Origin: Hymenobacter translucens
GTDB lineage: Bacteria > Bacteroidota > Bacteroidia > Cytophagales > Hymenobacteraceae
Assembly (NCBI RefSeq): GCF_020685205.1
Contig: NZ_JAJERB010000004.1
Span: 62,001 to 126,000 of the forward strand
Length of the DNA: 64,000 bases
Direction: 5' to 3'
This document shows, one piece after another, positions 26,517 through 35,837 of this stretch; positions within the stretch are counted from its first letter, which is position 1, and the number at the start of each line of letters is the position of its first letter. The notes under the pieces are model-generated. The model saw nothing but the letters and a program-made list of their open reading frames with translations. It was not told where the DNA came from and searched no databases. Made by a program: the position numbers and the translations under genes.

Positions 26517-27470
26517 ATGAAAGCTTACCTCGTCGCATTGCTTGTTTTCGGAGCAGCTACTGCCGGGCTGGCCCAAAGCCTGCCGGCCGTGTACCTGAAC
26601 GCCCACGAGGAAGAAACCGTCCCGGACAGCGCCACGCACTACCGCATTGTGGACCGCCGCAGCGGCTCCGACTATCCCGTCCGGGAATACAACCTGTCCG
26701 GCACACTGCGGCTACGGGGAACCCTGAGCAACATCGACCCACCCATCCGCAACGGGCTGTTCACCTGGTACCACCCCAACGGGTCGAAAGCCAGCCAGGT
26801 GCACTACCGTGACGATGAAGCCCATGGGGTGTACGTGGCCTGGTACGAGGATGGGCACATCAGCAGCAGGGGCGAGTACGAGGACGGGCAGCGCACCGGG
26901 CGCTGGGTAAGCGTGCATCGCAACGGGCAGAAGCGCTCCACCGGGGCATACGTGGCCGGGCGGCAGCACGGGGAGTGGCGTTACTACTTCGATAACGGGC
27001 AGCTAAGCGCCGTGGAGCAGTTCAATCACGGGCATAGCCTGGCAGTAGCCTTTTATAAGTCCGACGGCAGCGTGCTGGCGCGTCCCCTGGCCCGGCGGCA
27101 GGCCCCGGAGTTTCCCGGCGGCGAAGCGGCGTTGCTGCAGCACCTGGCCCGGGCTACGGTGTATCCCAAGTCGGCCCGGCGCAAAAACATCAGCGGCAAA
27201 GTTTACGTGACGTACACCGTGGGAGAGGACGGGCGCGTGGGACAGGTGCGCGTGGTGCGGGGACTGGCCCCCGAGGTCGATAATGAGGCCCGGCGGATCG
27301 TGGCCAACCTGCCCGCCTTCCGGCCGGGACGGGAGTACAACGTGCCCACGGCCATGACGTTTACCCTGCCCATCATCTTCGGGCCCTCGTTTAGCTTGTT
27401 TGGCGAGGCCCGCCCCCTGCATACCCGCCCGATTGAGGCCCGGGCCGGCTACCCCGACGAAAGCTACTGA
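26517..27470 (+). CDS. Secreted MORN-repeat protein with TonB C-terminal domain
   Basis: This 317-residue protein has signal peptide MKAYLVALLVFGAATAGLAQ. Residues ~75-185 are MORN-like repeats (GLFTWYHPNGSKASQVHYRDDEAHGVYVAWYEDG type, WYxDGxxxxxGxYxxGxxxG). Residues ~210-300 form a TonB C-terminal domain (YPKSARRKNISGKVYVTYTVGEDGRV, ARRIVANLPAFRPG). Both modules are common in Bacteroidota periplasmic proteins. Without an N-terminal transmembrane anchor it cannot be a classical TonB, and its partner is unknown. Confidence 0.85.
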   Translation: MKAYLVALLVFGAATAGLAQSLPAVYLNAHEEETVPDSATHYRIVDRRSGSDYPVREYNLSGTLRLRGTLSNIDPPIRNGLFTWYHPNGSKASQVHYRDDEAHGVYVAWYEDGHISSRGEYEDGQRTGRWVSVHRNGQKRSTGAYVAGRQHGEWRYYFDNGQLSAVEQFNHGHSLAVAFYKSDGSVLARPLARRQAPEFPGGEAALLQHLARATVYPKSARRKNISGKVYVTYTVGEDGRVGQVRVVRGLAPEVDNEARRIVANLPAFRPGREYNVPTAMTFTLPIIFGPSFSLFGEARPLHTRPIEARAGYPDESY

Positions 27471-27530
27471 CGGCCCGCGCTTAGCTACTGGCGTGCAGCG
27501 TCACCCTCAGCCCGGTAACCACATAAGAAC

Positions 27531-27568
27531 AAAGCCCCCGCTCCAAATCCTGGAGCGGGGGCTTTCTT
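27531..27568. terminator. Bidirectional terminator
   Basis: A perfect 15-bp stem (27531-27545 with 27551-27565), loop AATCC, between the convergent TonB-C and thioredoxin genes. Confidence 0.82.
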
Positions 27569-27606
27569 GTAGTCAACCGGATGCTGACGCGCGGGTCAGC
27601 CCGATA

Positions 27607-27936
27607 TTAGGCCGTAACCTGGGCGTCGAGCTTTTGTGCCAGCACGTGCTTGGGTACGGCACCAACCTGCTTGTCGACGATCTGGCCGTTCTTGAACACC
27701 AGCAGCGTCGGGATGCTGCGGATGCCAAACTTGGCTGACGTCTGGGGGTTGGAGTCCACGTCGACTTTGCCAATAATGGCTTTGCCTTCGTATTCGCCGG
27801 CCAGCTCTTCTACTACCGGGCCCACCATGCGGCAGGGGCCGCACCATTCGGCCCAGAAGTCGACGAGTACAGGTTTATCGGAGTTGATGATCTGGTCGAA
27901 GTTAGCATCGGTAATTTCGATGGCTTTATGTCCCAT
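27607..27936 (-). CDS. trxA: Thioredoxin
   Basis: Standard 109-residue cytoplasmic thioredoxin. The active site WCGPC has Cys 32 and 35, the family cis-Pro is in [13 protein letters not shown], and the core [21 protein letters not shown] is canonical. It reduces disulfides in cytoplasmic proteins and would supply electrons to DsbD. It appears monocistronic. Confidence 0.97.
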   Translation of the reverse strand: MGHKAIEITDANFDQIINSDKPVLVDFWAEWCGPCRMVGPVVEELAGEYEGKAIIGKVDVDSNPQTSAKFGIRSIPTLLVFKNGQIVDKQVGAVPKHVLAQKLDAQVTA

Positions 27937-28140
27937 GATTGTAGGGTTTGGGTGATGGGGTTAATCAGAAGTGCTTACGGGGATTGGGGCCGCAAGGTAG
28001 CAGATTGCGAGGTTAACAAGATGCAAGCCGGAAAGTTCAGTGCGCCAGAGTGGCAGAGCACCGCAAAAGTCCGGCTGGCCCGGGGCGCTCACCCTAATAC
28101 GTTGACCCGCAGATTACGGCCCGGTAAGCGACGCCCCATT

Positions 28141-28521
28141 TCACTTGTCGAGAACGTACGCCAGCGTCCGGGCTTCGGCCTTGGCCCGCGTGCGGAGCTT
28201 GTAAAACACGTAGAGGTTGAAGAAGTGCATGGCGCCCAGGATCAGGATGATGGTGCCCAGCTTGATGCTCAGGGTTTCCACGGTCTGCTGGTAGCTGATG
28301 ATAGTGTCGTGGCTGCGCAGAGTAAGGGTGGCGTAACCGATGTTGATAAGGTAAAAGCCGGTCAGCAACAGCTTGTTCACGGAGTCGGCCAACGCCTCAT
28401 TGCCGTGGAAGATGTCGACCAGAAACGTGCGGCCGTTGGTAAACAGCGTGCGGGCCACCCAGATGGTCAGCAGCACCGAAACGAGGAGGTATACAGCGTA
28501 CACCAGCAGATAGTAGTTCAT
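28141..28521 (-). CDS. Small membrane protein of unknown function
   Basis: No family recognised. The 126-residue protein has three or four predicted transmembrane helices (~5-25, ~48-68, ~80-105) and a basic C-terminal tail (RTRAKAEARTLAYVLDK). It lies 52 nt downstream of the TIGR01777 oxidoreductase gene on the same strand, so it is probably the last gene of the GbsR-oxidoreductase unit. A role in membrane homeostasis is only a guess from context. Confidence 0.75.
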   Translation of the reverse strand: MNYYLLVYAVYLLVSVLLTIWVARTLFTNGRTFLVDIFHGNEALADSVNKLLLTGFYLINIGYATLTLRSHDTIISYQQTVETLSIKLGTIILILGAMHFFNLYVFYKLRTRAKAEARTLAYVLDK

Positions 28522-28573
28522 GGCGGTAAAGGGTTAAAAGTGAAACGAAAGGTGGCCGGATGGCCGGGAAAGA

Positions 28574-29500
28574 CTAAGTCAGCGCCGCAACGGCCTGGGC
28601 GCAGGTAGGGTAGCGGAAAGCAAAGCCCAGGTCGAGCAGGCGCCGGGGCACCACCTTGCGGCTTTTCAGAATCAGCTCGGTTTCGGTGCGCAGCAGCACG
28701 GCTCCCAGCGTCAGCAGCCACTCGGGCTGGGGCAGGCGCAGCCAGGGCCGGTAGTGCCGGGCCAGCAGGGCATTGAATTCCTGGTTGGGCAGCGGAACGG
28801 GGGCGCACACGTTGAAGGGCCCATCCTCCGTGGTCTGAGTAGCCAGAAACTCCACGGCCCGGCAGAAGTCCTCGATATGCAGCCAGCTAACCCATTGGCG
28901 ACCCGTCCCCTGGGGCGTGCACAGACCAAGCCGGGCCAGTCGCGCCATGACCGGAAAGGCCCCACCATCGGTGCCCAGCACGATGGACGTGCGCAGGGCC
29001 ACCCGGCGGGTGCGGGGCGTCGGAACCGCCGTGAAGGCCGCTTCCCAGGCTGTAGCTACGTCAACCGAAAAGCCCTCCCCGATAACGCCGGTGGCTTCGG
29101 TATTGGCCGGGGCCGTCCCCGGGGTATCGGCATAGATGGTAGCCGTGGAAGAGTTAAGCCACACGGCTGGTGGATTACGGCAGCTGGCTACGGCCTCGCC
29201 CAGTATCCGCGTGCTGTCGACCCGGCTGGCCAGGATTTCTGCCCGGTTGCGGGCCGTGTACCGGCAGTCAACTGTCCGGCCTGCCATGTTAATCAGGATG
29301 GCGGCTCCTTCCAGCTCCGTAACCCAGGCGCCCAGCGTGCGGGCATCCCAGGCTACTTCACCCTGGGCAGGGCGGGGCGTGCGGCTGAGCACCGTCACCC
29401 GGTAGCCCAGCGAAGTGAAATGGCGGTTGAGGTGACGGCCAAGAAACCCGTTGCCTCCGGTAATGACCAGTCGGGGCGCAGTAGTTGGAAGGGAGGTCAT
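28574..29500 (-). CDS. TIGR01777-family NAD-dependent epimerase/oxidoreductase
   Basis: This 308-residue extended-SDR protein has an N-terminal Rossmann fold (ITGGNGFLGRHL, NAD(P)-binding) and the family motif ILINMAGRTVDCRYTARNRAEILASRVDSTR. A C-terminal DUF1731 segment (LPNQEFNALLARHYRP, VVPRRLLDLGFAFRYP) completes it. The YfcH-like family has no established substrate. The GbsR gene lies 76 nt upstream on the same strand; a palindrome identical in layout to one at the GbsR promoter lies in that gap. Confidence 0.9.
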   Translation of the reverse strand: MTSLPTTAPRLVITGGNGFLGRHLNRHFTSLGYRVTVLSRTPRPAQGEVAWDARTLGAWVTELEGAAILINMAGRTVDCRYTARNRAEILASRVDSTRILGEAVASCRNPPAVWLNSSTATIYADTPGTAPANTEATGVIGEGFSVDVATAWEAAFTAVPTPRTRRVALRTSIVLGTDGGAFPVMARLARLGLCTPQGTGRQWVSWLHIEDFCRAVEFLATQTTEDGPFNVCAPVPLPNQEFNALLARHYRPWLRLPQPEWLLTLGAVLLRTETELILKSRKVVPRRLLDLGFAFRYPTCAQAVAALT

Positions 29501-29535
29501 AGCACGAAAGGATAGAATGAAGATTGGTATTGTAC

Positions 29536-29553
29536 TTTCAGAAAAATTTGAAA
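29536..29553 (-). promoter_or_regulatory. Candidate GbsR operator at the oxidoreductase promoter
   Basis: Palindrome TTTCA-N8-TGAAA with an AT-only spacer apart from one G, about 36 nt upstream of the oxidoreductase start. The same half-sites, spacing and AT-rich spacer recur at 30127-30144 upstream of the regulator gene. Confidence 0.55.
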
Positions 29554-29576
29554 ATGAGAAGTCAAAAAAATAGCTA

Positions 29577-30098
29577 TCACGGGCCGGGGCGCATGAGCTT
29601 CATGAACGTGCTCAGAAACCAGTTCTCGTCGGCTTTAATCAGGGTAGAGGCGGTGCGGTCGGCTAGGTTAGCAAAGCTCTGGATGCTGCTCATCATCTGC
29701 GTGAAAGCCGCTGCTTCCTCGGCCGAAACGGTCGGGGAGGGCTCCACTTGGTTTATTTCCCCCAATACCCGCATCAGGGGCTCCAGCTCCCGCTTGCGCC
29801 GCTCTTTCAGAATCAGGGTGGCTACTTTGTAGATGTCTTTTTCGGCCGAGAAAAACTCCCGCCGCTCCCCGGGTCGCAGCTCCTTACGCACGATGCCCCA
29901 GTCCATGAGGGCGCGCACGTTCATGTTGGCGTTGCCCCGGGAAATCTGGAGCTGATCCATAATGTCCTCGGTGCTCAGCGCGCCTACCGACACGAGCAGC
30001 AAAGCATGCACCTGCGCCATCGTCCGACTCACACCCCAGGCCGAGCCCAGGGTGCCCCAGCCTTCAATGAATCTGCGCTTGGCTTCGTCGAGTTGCAT
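29577..30098 (-). CDS. GbsR/MarR-family transcriptional regulator
   Basis: This 173-residue DNA-binding protein has a winged helix-turn-helix (~35-95: LLVSVGALSTEDIMDQLQISRGNANMNVRALMDWGIVRKELRPGERREFFSA) and a C-terminal helical dimerisation region. GbsR proteins of Bacillus repress choline/glycine-betaine genes; in Bacteroidota the ligand is not established. Its own promoter overlaps two palindromes, and an equal palindrome precedes the oxidoreductase gene. Autoregulation and control of the downstream gene are therefore likely (inference). Confidence 0.88.
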   Translation of the reverse strand: MQLDEAKRRFIEGWGTLGSAWGVSRTMAQVHALLLVSVGALSTEDIMDQLQISRGNANMNVRALMDWGIVRKELRPGERREFFSAEKDIYKVATLILKERRKRELEPLMRVLGEINQVEPSPTVSAEEAAAFTQMMSSIQSFANLADRTASTLIKADENWFLSTFMKLMRPGP

Positions 30099-30116
30099 GG
30101 CGTAAATGTATACGCC
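30099..30116 (-). promoter_or_regulatory. Palindrome GGCGTA-N6-TACGCC over the -7 box of the GbsR gene
   Basis: A perfect 6-bp inverted repeat that straddles the -7 element and abuts the start codon. It could be a second operator or a 5' hairpin at the start of the mRNA. Confidence 0.45.
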
Positions 30117-30132
30117 GTTTTTGAACTTTCAA
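30103..30132 (-). promoter_or_regulatory. Promoter of the GbsR gene (TTG-N19-TACATTTA)
   Basis: On the minus strand, TTG (30130-30132) and TACATTTA (30103-30110) are spaced 19 nt. Transcription would begin at, or a few nt before, the ATG. Confidence 0.55.
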
Positions 30133-30144
30133 TAAAAAATGAAA
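30127..30144 (-). promoter_or_regulatory. Candidate GbsR operator at its own promoter
   Basis: TTTCA-N8-TGAAA, extended to CTTTCA/TGAAAG. It overlaps the -33 TTG, where a bound repressor would block polymerase. Confidence 0.6.
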
Positions 30145-30226
30145 GATTATTTTGCCCGCCGCCACCGCCCTTCCGGAAGGTCAGGTTTGTGGTGTCCGGA
30201 ATTCCTTCAGAGGCTGGGCTGACAGG

Positions 30227-31675
30227 CTATTTGCCCAGGGTTGCCGCGCTGTAGGACTGGTCCAGGGCATCCAGGTCGGCCTCGCCCTGCTGGCGCCCGA
30301 CCCACTGCCAGGCCGCTTCCTCGCCCGGCGATACAGGTGCGGTTACTTTCAGGTAGCTGGCCTTGGCCGCGTCCGGCACCAGCAGCTGGCACGGATAGTC
30401 ACCGACGTTTCCCAGGCAGAGGCGCATCATGCGGGCATAATAGGGCCAGGGGAGCTGCAGGTATTGGTTGGCTCCCAGCTGTCCCACCTTCTTCCCATCG
30501 AGGTAGACCGGCACGGGTGCCGCCGATGCCGGCCCCTGCCGGTAGAGAAACACCACGGCCGTGTCGGGCCGGGCCGGGTTGGGCTGCAGAAGATCGGGGA
30601 AGGCGCTGCTTTGCCCGGTACGCATGTCGACGGCGTAAGGCGTAGGCTCCCCCGTCTGGTTCTGATAATAGACCGGGGCCAGGCCCACTGCGGCCGCCCG
30701 GATCTGGGCTTCGTAGCGGCGGCGGACATACTCCAGGTCCAGGGGCTTCTCCCCGATAAACGTGAAAAAGCGGCCCTGCCGGACCAGCGGGAAAAACGCG
30801 CCTTTGTGCTGGATGAACAATTGCTGACCGTCGGAAAAGCCCCAGAGCTGTTCCGGAAGCCGGGGGCGGCGTCCCTGCGCGTCGGTAAGGACGGGCTGGA
30901 ACCGGGCCACGCCCGCCCAGCGGCGGCGGCCCGGCCGCTTGCGGGCCAGCCGGAGCGTATCCATGCGCAACGTCAGCAGGGTGTCGGGGCGGTTAGCGAG
31001 GAACTGCTCGAAGCTGTGGTAAACTCCCCGGCGGGGAGCTTCGCGGCAGATGGCGGGCAGGGCCGGGAACCGGTTACCCGGGGCCGGCTCAGCGCCCGTA
31101 AGCTGGGCCAGGGTGCAGGGCACTACTCCGGGTGCCGGGGTCAGGGGCGAGGCGCTGATCTGCTCGAGGCACTGCCGGAACAGCTGGGCAAGGTGTCCGG
31201 CATGGCGGCCCGTGGCTTCGAAGGTGGGGCGAATGGTATGCGCGGCGGCGCTGCGCACCAGGTGGTAGCCGTCGGGCAAATGCAGGTAGGCATCCACGGC
31301 CAGCTCGGCCCGGGCTTCCTGCCGGGGCCGGGAAACATCCTCGCTGATGCGCAGCTGGCGCAGGCACAGCACGAGTGCTGTATCGGTAGGCCGGGCCGGC
31401 AGCTCCCGGTGCAGAAAGCTGGTAAGCTCCGCTTCGAGGCCATTGCGGAACAGCACGGCGGCGGGCCGGTTTTTGAGGCCCCGGTGCGTCAGGCCGATGG
31501 TAGGCTTGCCGGGCCGGCCGTCTATCACCTGCTCGACATGCACCCGCTGGTGCGAAAGGACCAGCTGCTGGGAGCCTAAATCGAGGTAGTACACCTGGGC
31601 CCGGGCATGCTGCGCCGACAGGCAAGCAGATAGAGCAGAAAAGAAGAAAAGACAGTAGCGAAGCAGGGCCGACAT
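30227..31675 (-). CDS. Secreted protein of unknown function
   Basis: No family recognised. The 482-residue protein has a signal peptide (LLRYCLFFFSALSACLSAQHARAQ) and no further membrane segment. The mature part has repeated beta-strand-like stretches such as RPDTLLTLRMDTLRL and QLFIQHKGAFFPLVRQGRFFTFIGEK. ATG 31675 was chosen because it starts the signal peptide; the frame extends to 31747. It appears to be a single-gene unit. Confidence 0.75.
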   Translation of the reverse strand: MSALLRYCLFFFSALSACLSAQHARAQVYYLDLGSQQLVLSHQRVHVEQVIDGRPGKPTIGLTHRGLKNRPAAVLFRNGLEAELTSFLHRELPARPTDTALVLCLRQLRISEDVSRPRQEARAELAVDAYLHLPDGYHLVRSAAAHTIRPTFEATGRHAGHLAQLFRQCLEQISASPLTPAPGVVPCTLAQLTGAEPAPGNRFPALPAICREAPRRGVYHSFEQFLANRPDTLLTLRMDTLRLARKRPGRRRWAGVARFQPVLTDAQGRRPRLPEQLWGFSDGQQLFIQHKGAFFPLVRQGRFFTFIGEKPLDLEYVRRRYEAQIRAAAVGLAPVYYQNQTGEPTPYAVDMRTGQSSAFPDLLQPNPARPDTAVVFLYRQGPASAAPVPVYLDGKKVGQLGANQYLQLPWPYYARMMRLCLGNVGDYPCQLLVPDAAKASYLKVTAPVSPGEEAAWQWVGRQQGEADLDALDQSYSAATLGK

Positions 31676-31834
31676 GAACGAGCAGACTAAACAGTTTAGC
31701 CCGGAAGTTAGATGAATGCCCGAATATTTACATCGCGTTGAAGGCAAAATTTTGCGTCGTTACGACAAAATAGACCCGGGGCGATGAATAGGGCAGCAGC
31801 AGCGGCTTTCTGCTCACCTGCCGGCCCGGCCCAC

Positions 31835-31893
31835 GCGTTGCTGTTCAGGTGCATCGCCTGAACAGCAACGCCGTACCTGTTGGGGCACGGCGT
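31835..31893. repeat. Inverted-repeat cluster between genes
   Basis: A perfect 15-bp inverted repeat (31835-31849 with 31857-31871, GCGTTGCTGTTCAGG arm) is followed by a second smaller one (CGCCGT 31870-31875 with ACGGCG 31888-31893). GCGTTGCTG then occurs again just beyond. It may end the dnaE transcript, but there is no clear T-tract. Confidence 0.6.
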
Positions 31894-31930
31894 TGCTGCT
31901 TGACGGAATGGCTGCGCACTAACCGGCCGC

Positions 31931-34900
31931 TTAAATCAGCTGACAGGCGTCGATTTCCATTTCCCGCATCCGGCGGATAAACTCCTTGGGCTCGATGCGG
32001 TAGCGGCGGGAGTACGTGTCCACGGCCAGGTGCTCGTGGGGCTCGGCAAACTTGATTTCCAGCTTCTTGGAGCCGGCGCAGCCTTCCACGGCTTCCATGA
32101 ACCGGTCCATGAACGGCTCGGTGATGGTGCGCAGGTCGAGCTGGACGCGCACGCCGTTGGCGAGCTTCTCGGCCACGTTGAACAGGGGCTCCATGGTCAG
32201 GATCTTGAACTCGAACTGGTCGGAGTCGCGGAAGCGCTGGGCGTACTTGCCCCGGATGTACATGGGCGGCACCTGCTCCTTGTCGTAGTTGCGCGGGTTA
32301 ATGAGGCCCGAGAACTTGCTGTAGTCGTCGCGGAACAAGGCCAGGTTCAGGGAGGAGTCGTAGTCTTCGATGTTGAAGCTCACGAAGGGCTGCCCGGTCT
32401 TGGTGGTCTTGAACAGCACATTTGAAATCAGGCCCGCCACGGTGATGTCGCGGTTCTTGTAGCTTTCAATCTTGTCGAGCCCGCAGGTGCAGTAGGAGTC
32501 GATTTCAAGCTTAAAGTCGTCGAGCGGGTGGCCCGAGAGGTAGAAGCCTACCACTTCTTTTTCGCGGCGCAGCTTCTCAGTGGGGCTCCAGGGCTCCATG
32601 TCCTGAATCTTGGGCATCGGAATGGCCATTTCGCCGCCCCCGCCGCCGAATAAACTCTGCTGGGCCGACTCTTTGGCCGCCTGGTGCTGCTGGCCCACCT
32701 TCATGGCCTTCTCGATGACGTTCTGGTCGCCACTCGGGGCCTCGATGAACTGGCGGCGGTGGTAGCGCTCAAACGAGTCGAAGGCGCCGGCCTGGGCCAG
32801 ACTCTCGAAGGTTTTCTTGTTTACGGCCCGTAGGTTCACCCGGCGCGCGAAGTCGAAGATGTCCTGGTAGGGACCGGCCTTCTCGCGCTCCTTCACCAGC
32901 TCTTCCACGGCGGCTTCGCCGGCGCCCTTCACGGCAGCCATACCGAAGCGGATCTGGCCTTTCTCGTTGACGTTGAACTTCAGGATGGACTCGTTTACGT
33001 CGGGTCCCAGCACCTGCACGCCCTGCTTGCGGGCTTCCTCGATAAAGAACGTCACCTTCTTGATGTCGCCCATGTTGTTGGTGAGCACGGCGGCCATGTA
33101 CTCGGCCGGGTAGTGGGCCTTGAGGTAGCCGGTCTGGTAGGCCACCACGGAGTAAGCCGCCGAGTGGGAGCGGTTGAAGCCGTAGGCCGCAAACTTCTCC
33201 ATCACGTCGAACACCTCGTTGGCCTTTTTGGCCTTGATGCCGTGCAGCTTTTCGGCGCCCTCGCAGAACTTCTCCCGCTCCTGGGCCATCTTCTTCATGT
33301 CCTTCTTACCCATGGCCCGGCGCAAGAGGTCGGCGCCGCCGAGGGAGTAGCCGGCCAGGATCTGAGCCGTCTGCATGATCTGCTCCTGGTACACCATGAT
33401 GCCCTGGGAGTAGTTCAGGATGGGCTCCAGCAGCTCGTGGGGGTAGTCCACGACCTCGCGCCCGTGCTTGCGGTTGATGAAGTTCGGAATGAACTGCATC
33501 GGGCCCGGGCGGTACAGGGCGTTCATGGCAATCAGGTCCTCGATGTTGGTCGGCTTGAGGTCCTTGAGGTACATGCGCATGCCCTCGGATTCAAACTGGA
33601 ACGTGCCGATGGTGTCGCCGCGCTGGTAGAGCTCGTAGGTTTTCTGGTCATCAATCGGAATCTCGTCGATGTCGATCTTGACGCCGTGGTTTTTCTCGAT
33701 CAGGTTGATGGCGTCCACGATAATCGTGAGCGTCTTCAGCCCCAGGAAGTCCATCTTGAGCATCCCGGCACTCTCAATCACCTTGCCGTCGAACTGGGTT
33801 ACCAGCAGGTCGGAGTCCTTGGAGGTCGAGACGGGGATGTACTTGGTGATGTCGTCCGGGGCGATGATGACGCCGGCGGCGTGGATGCCGGTGTTGCGGA
33901 CCGAGCCTTCGAGGCGCTCGGCCAGACGCAGAATCTGCCCGCGCAGGTTGTCGGGCGCGTCGTCGCGGCGGATCATGTCGAGCTCCTGGTTTTCGGCAAA
34001 GGCCTTGGCCAGCGTCGTGCCCACCTGCTCGGGCACCATCTTCACCAGGTCGTTGGCCACGGGCAGCGGCAGCTCCATGGCCCGGGCCACGTCCTTGATG
34101 CTGGACTTGGCGGCCATCGTGCCGAAGGTGATGATCTGGGCCACCTGGGTCTTACCGTACTTGTCGACCACGTAGTCGATGACTTTCTGACGGTTCACGT
34201 CGTCGAAGTCAATATCGATATCGGGCATGCTCACGCGCTCCGGGTTGAGGAAACGCTCGAACAGCAACGAGTACTTGATGGGGTCGATGTTGGTGATGCC
34301 CACGCAGTAGGCCACCGCCGAACCCGCTGCCGAGCCCCGGCCCGGCCCGACGGCCACGCCGATGCTGCGGCCGTGGTTGATGAAGTCCTGGGTGATGAGA
34401 AAGTAGCCCGCGAAGCCCATCGTCTCTATCACGCGCAGCTCGAAGTCCAGCCGCTCCTCGATTTCCGGCGTCCGCTCGGAATAGCGCGGGGGCTTGCTGA
34501 GCGTGACGATGCCCTTGCCGGCGCTGGGCCCAAAGGCACCCACGTACGTCAGCTCCCGCAGGAACTCGTCGGCGTTGGCAAACGCCGCCGGAATCGGGAA
34601 GTTGGGCAGCAGGATGTCGCGCTGCAGCTTGGGCGGCGTGATCTTGTCGACAATCTCGTTGGTGTTGTCGAGGCTCTCGGGCACGTCGTGAAACAGGGCC
34701 GCCATCTCGGCCTGGGTCTTGAAGTAGAACTGGTCGTTGGGAAAGCCGAACCGGGAGCGGGGCTTGGGCAGCTGCATCTCCTCATCGATGCGCATGAGCT
34801 GGCGGCGCACCTGGTCGTCGCGCCCGGCCAGGGGGCGCAGGTTGTCGAGGTGGTCGTAGAGTACCTTCTTCTCGCCCGAAATCAGCCGGAAGTACTTGGT

Positions 34901-35644
34901 CTGAAAGTCACCGACCGGGATGCTGTACTCCTCGCCGGTGTTCACGCACAGGAGCAGGTCGTGGGGCGCGAAGTCCTGCTGATCGACGTAGTGGGAGTCG
35001 TTGGTGCAAATCACCTTGACATTGTACTTCTGGGCCCAGCGCAGCAGCACCTGGTTGAGGTCTTCCTGGCTTTTGCCGGTGCTGTCGATGTTCTGGATGC
35101 CGTGGCGCTGAATCTCGATGTAGTAGTCGTCGCCGAACACGTCGAGCCACCACTTCAGCTTTTCCTCGGCCTCAGCTTCCGTCTTCCACAGCAAAGCCTG
35201 CGGAATTTCGGCGCCGATGCAGCAGGAGGTGGCAATCAGCCCCTCATGGTACTGCAGCAGCAGCTCCTTGTCGATACGCGGGTACTTGGAGTATACGCCC
35301 TCGATAAAGCTCATTGAGCAGAGCTTGGCCAGGTTGTGGTAGCCGGCCTGGTCCTTGGCCAGCAAAAGCTGGTGGTGGCGCACGTCCCGCTCGCCCTTCT
35401 CCCGGCTGAAGCTCTTCTTGTGCCGGTCTTCCACGAGGTAGAACTCGCAGCCCACGATGGGCTTCACGTTGTGCTTATTGGCCTCCGCCACGAAGTTGAA
35501 CGCCCCGAACATGTTGCCGTGGTCGGTGAGGGCAACGGCCGGCATGCCGTCCTCCTGGGCCTTTTTCATCAGCTTGCTGATGCTGGCCTGCCCGTCGAGC
35601 AGGGAGTATTGGGTGTGGCAGTGGAGGTGGGAGAACGTAGGCAT
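31931..35644 (-). CDS. dnaE: DNA polymerase III subunit alpha
   Basis: This is the replicative polymerase catalytic subunit, 1237 residues. The N-terminal PHP domain begins HLHCHTQYSLLDGQASI with ALTDHGNMFG. The catalytic Asp residues are in PDIDIDFDD (~474-482). Finger and HhH regions follow (YRPGPMQFIPNFINRKHGRE, AYSVVAYQTGYLKAHYPAEYMAA), then the OB-fold (ITVAGLISNVLFKTTKTGQPFVSFNIEDYDSS). Length and motif order match the DnaE1 type. A -7-like box TAACTTTA lies about 40 nt upstream. Confidence 0.97.
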   Translation of the reverse strand: MPTFSHLHCHTQYSLLDGQASISKLMKKAQEDGMPAVALTDHGNMFGAFNFVAEANKHNVKPIVGCEFYLVEDRHKKSFSREKGERDVRHHQLLLAKDQAGYHNLAKLCSMSFIEGVYSKYPRIDKELLLQYHEGLIATSCCIGAEIPQALLWKTEAEAEEKLKWWLDVFGDDYYIEIQRHGIQNIDSTGKSQEDLNQVLLRWAQKYNVKVICTNDSHYVDQQDFAPHDLLLCVNTGEEYSIPVGDFQTKYFRLISGEKKVLYDHLDNLRPLAGRDDQVRRQLMRIDEEMQLPKPRSRFGFPNDQFYFKTQAEMAALFHDVPESLDNTNEIVDKITPPKLQRDILLPNFPIPAAFANADEFLRELTYVGAFGPSAGKGIVTLSKPPRYSERTPEIEERLDFELRVIETMGFAGYFLITQDFINHGRSIGVAVGPGRGSAAGSAVAYCVGITNIDPIKYSLLFERFLNPERVSMPDIDIDFDDVNRQKVIDYVVDKYGKTQVAQIITFGTMAAKSSIKDVARAMELPLPVANDLVKMVPEQVGTTLAKAFAENQELDMIRRDDAPDNLRGQILRLAERLEGSVRNTGIHAAGVIIAPDDITKYIPVSTSKDSDLLVTQFDGKVIESAGMLKMDFLGLKTLTIIVDAINLIEKNHGVKIDIDEIPIDDQKTYELYQRGDTIGTFQFESEGMRMYLKDLKPTNIEDLIAMNALYRPGPMQFIPNFINRKHGREVVDYPHELLEPILNYSQGIMVYQEQIMQTAQILAGYSLGGADLLRRAMGKKDMKKMAQEREKFCEGAEKLHGIKAKKANEVFDVMEKFAAYGFNRSHSAAYSVVAYQTGYLKAHYPAEYMAAVLTNNMGDIKKVTFFIEEARKQGVQVLGPDVNESILKFNVNEKGQIRFGMAAVKGAGEAAVEELVKEREKAGPYQDIFDFARRVNLRAVNKKTFESLAQAGAFDSFERYHRRQFIEAPSGDQNVIEKAMKVGQQHQAAKESAQQSLFGGGGGEMAIPMPKIQDMEPWSPTEKLRREKEVVGFYLSGHPLDDFKLEIDSYCTCGLDKIESYKNRDITVAGLISNVLFKTTKTGQPFVSFNIEDYDSSLNLALFRDDYSKFSGLINPRNYDKEQVPPMYIRGKYAQRFRDSDQFEFKILTMEPLFNVAEKLANGVRVQLDLRTITEPFMDRFMEAVEGCAGSKKLEIKFAEPHEHLAVDTYSRRYRIEPKEFIRRMREMEIDACQLI

Positions 35645-35683
35645 AGACGAGTCGGCCCGCCCATGAGAGGACGAAGCGTCAGG

Positions 35684-35691
35684 TAAAGTTA
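35684..35691 (-). promoter_or_regulatory. -7-like box TAACTTTA before dnaE
   Basis: One mismatch to TAnnTTTG, 40 nt upstream of the start codon on the minus strand. Confidence 0.4.
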
Positions 35692-35837
35692 CCCACGAAA
35701 AACCGCCGGAAAAAGAGTGCGTGCCCCAGGATTTTGTGTATCAGCCGCAAAGGTTTCGGCCGGTATCGGGCCGGGAGGCCACTATACCTTTACGGGTCAC
35801 CAAGCGGCTATTCCTGCGGCAGCGCGGCGCCCGGCGG

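Noticed and set aside
33113-35317. A 734-residue open frame on the plus strand
   Set aside because: It runs antisense to the well-supported dnaE gene. Long stop-free antisense frames are expected in GC-rich genes, and its composition (runs of His, Val, Gly, Leu) is not protein-like.
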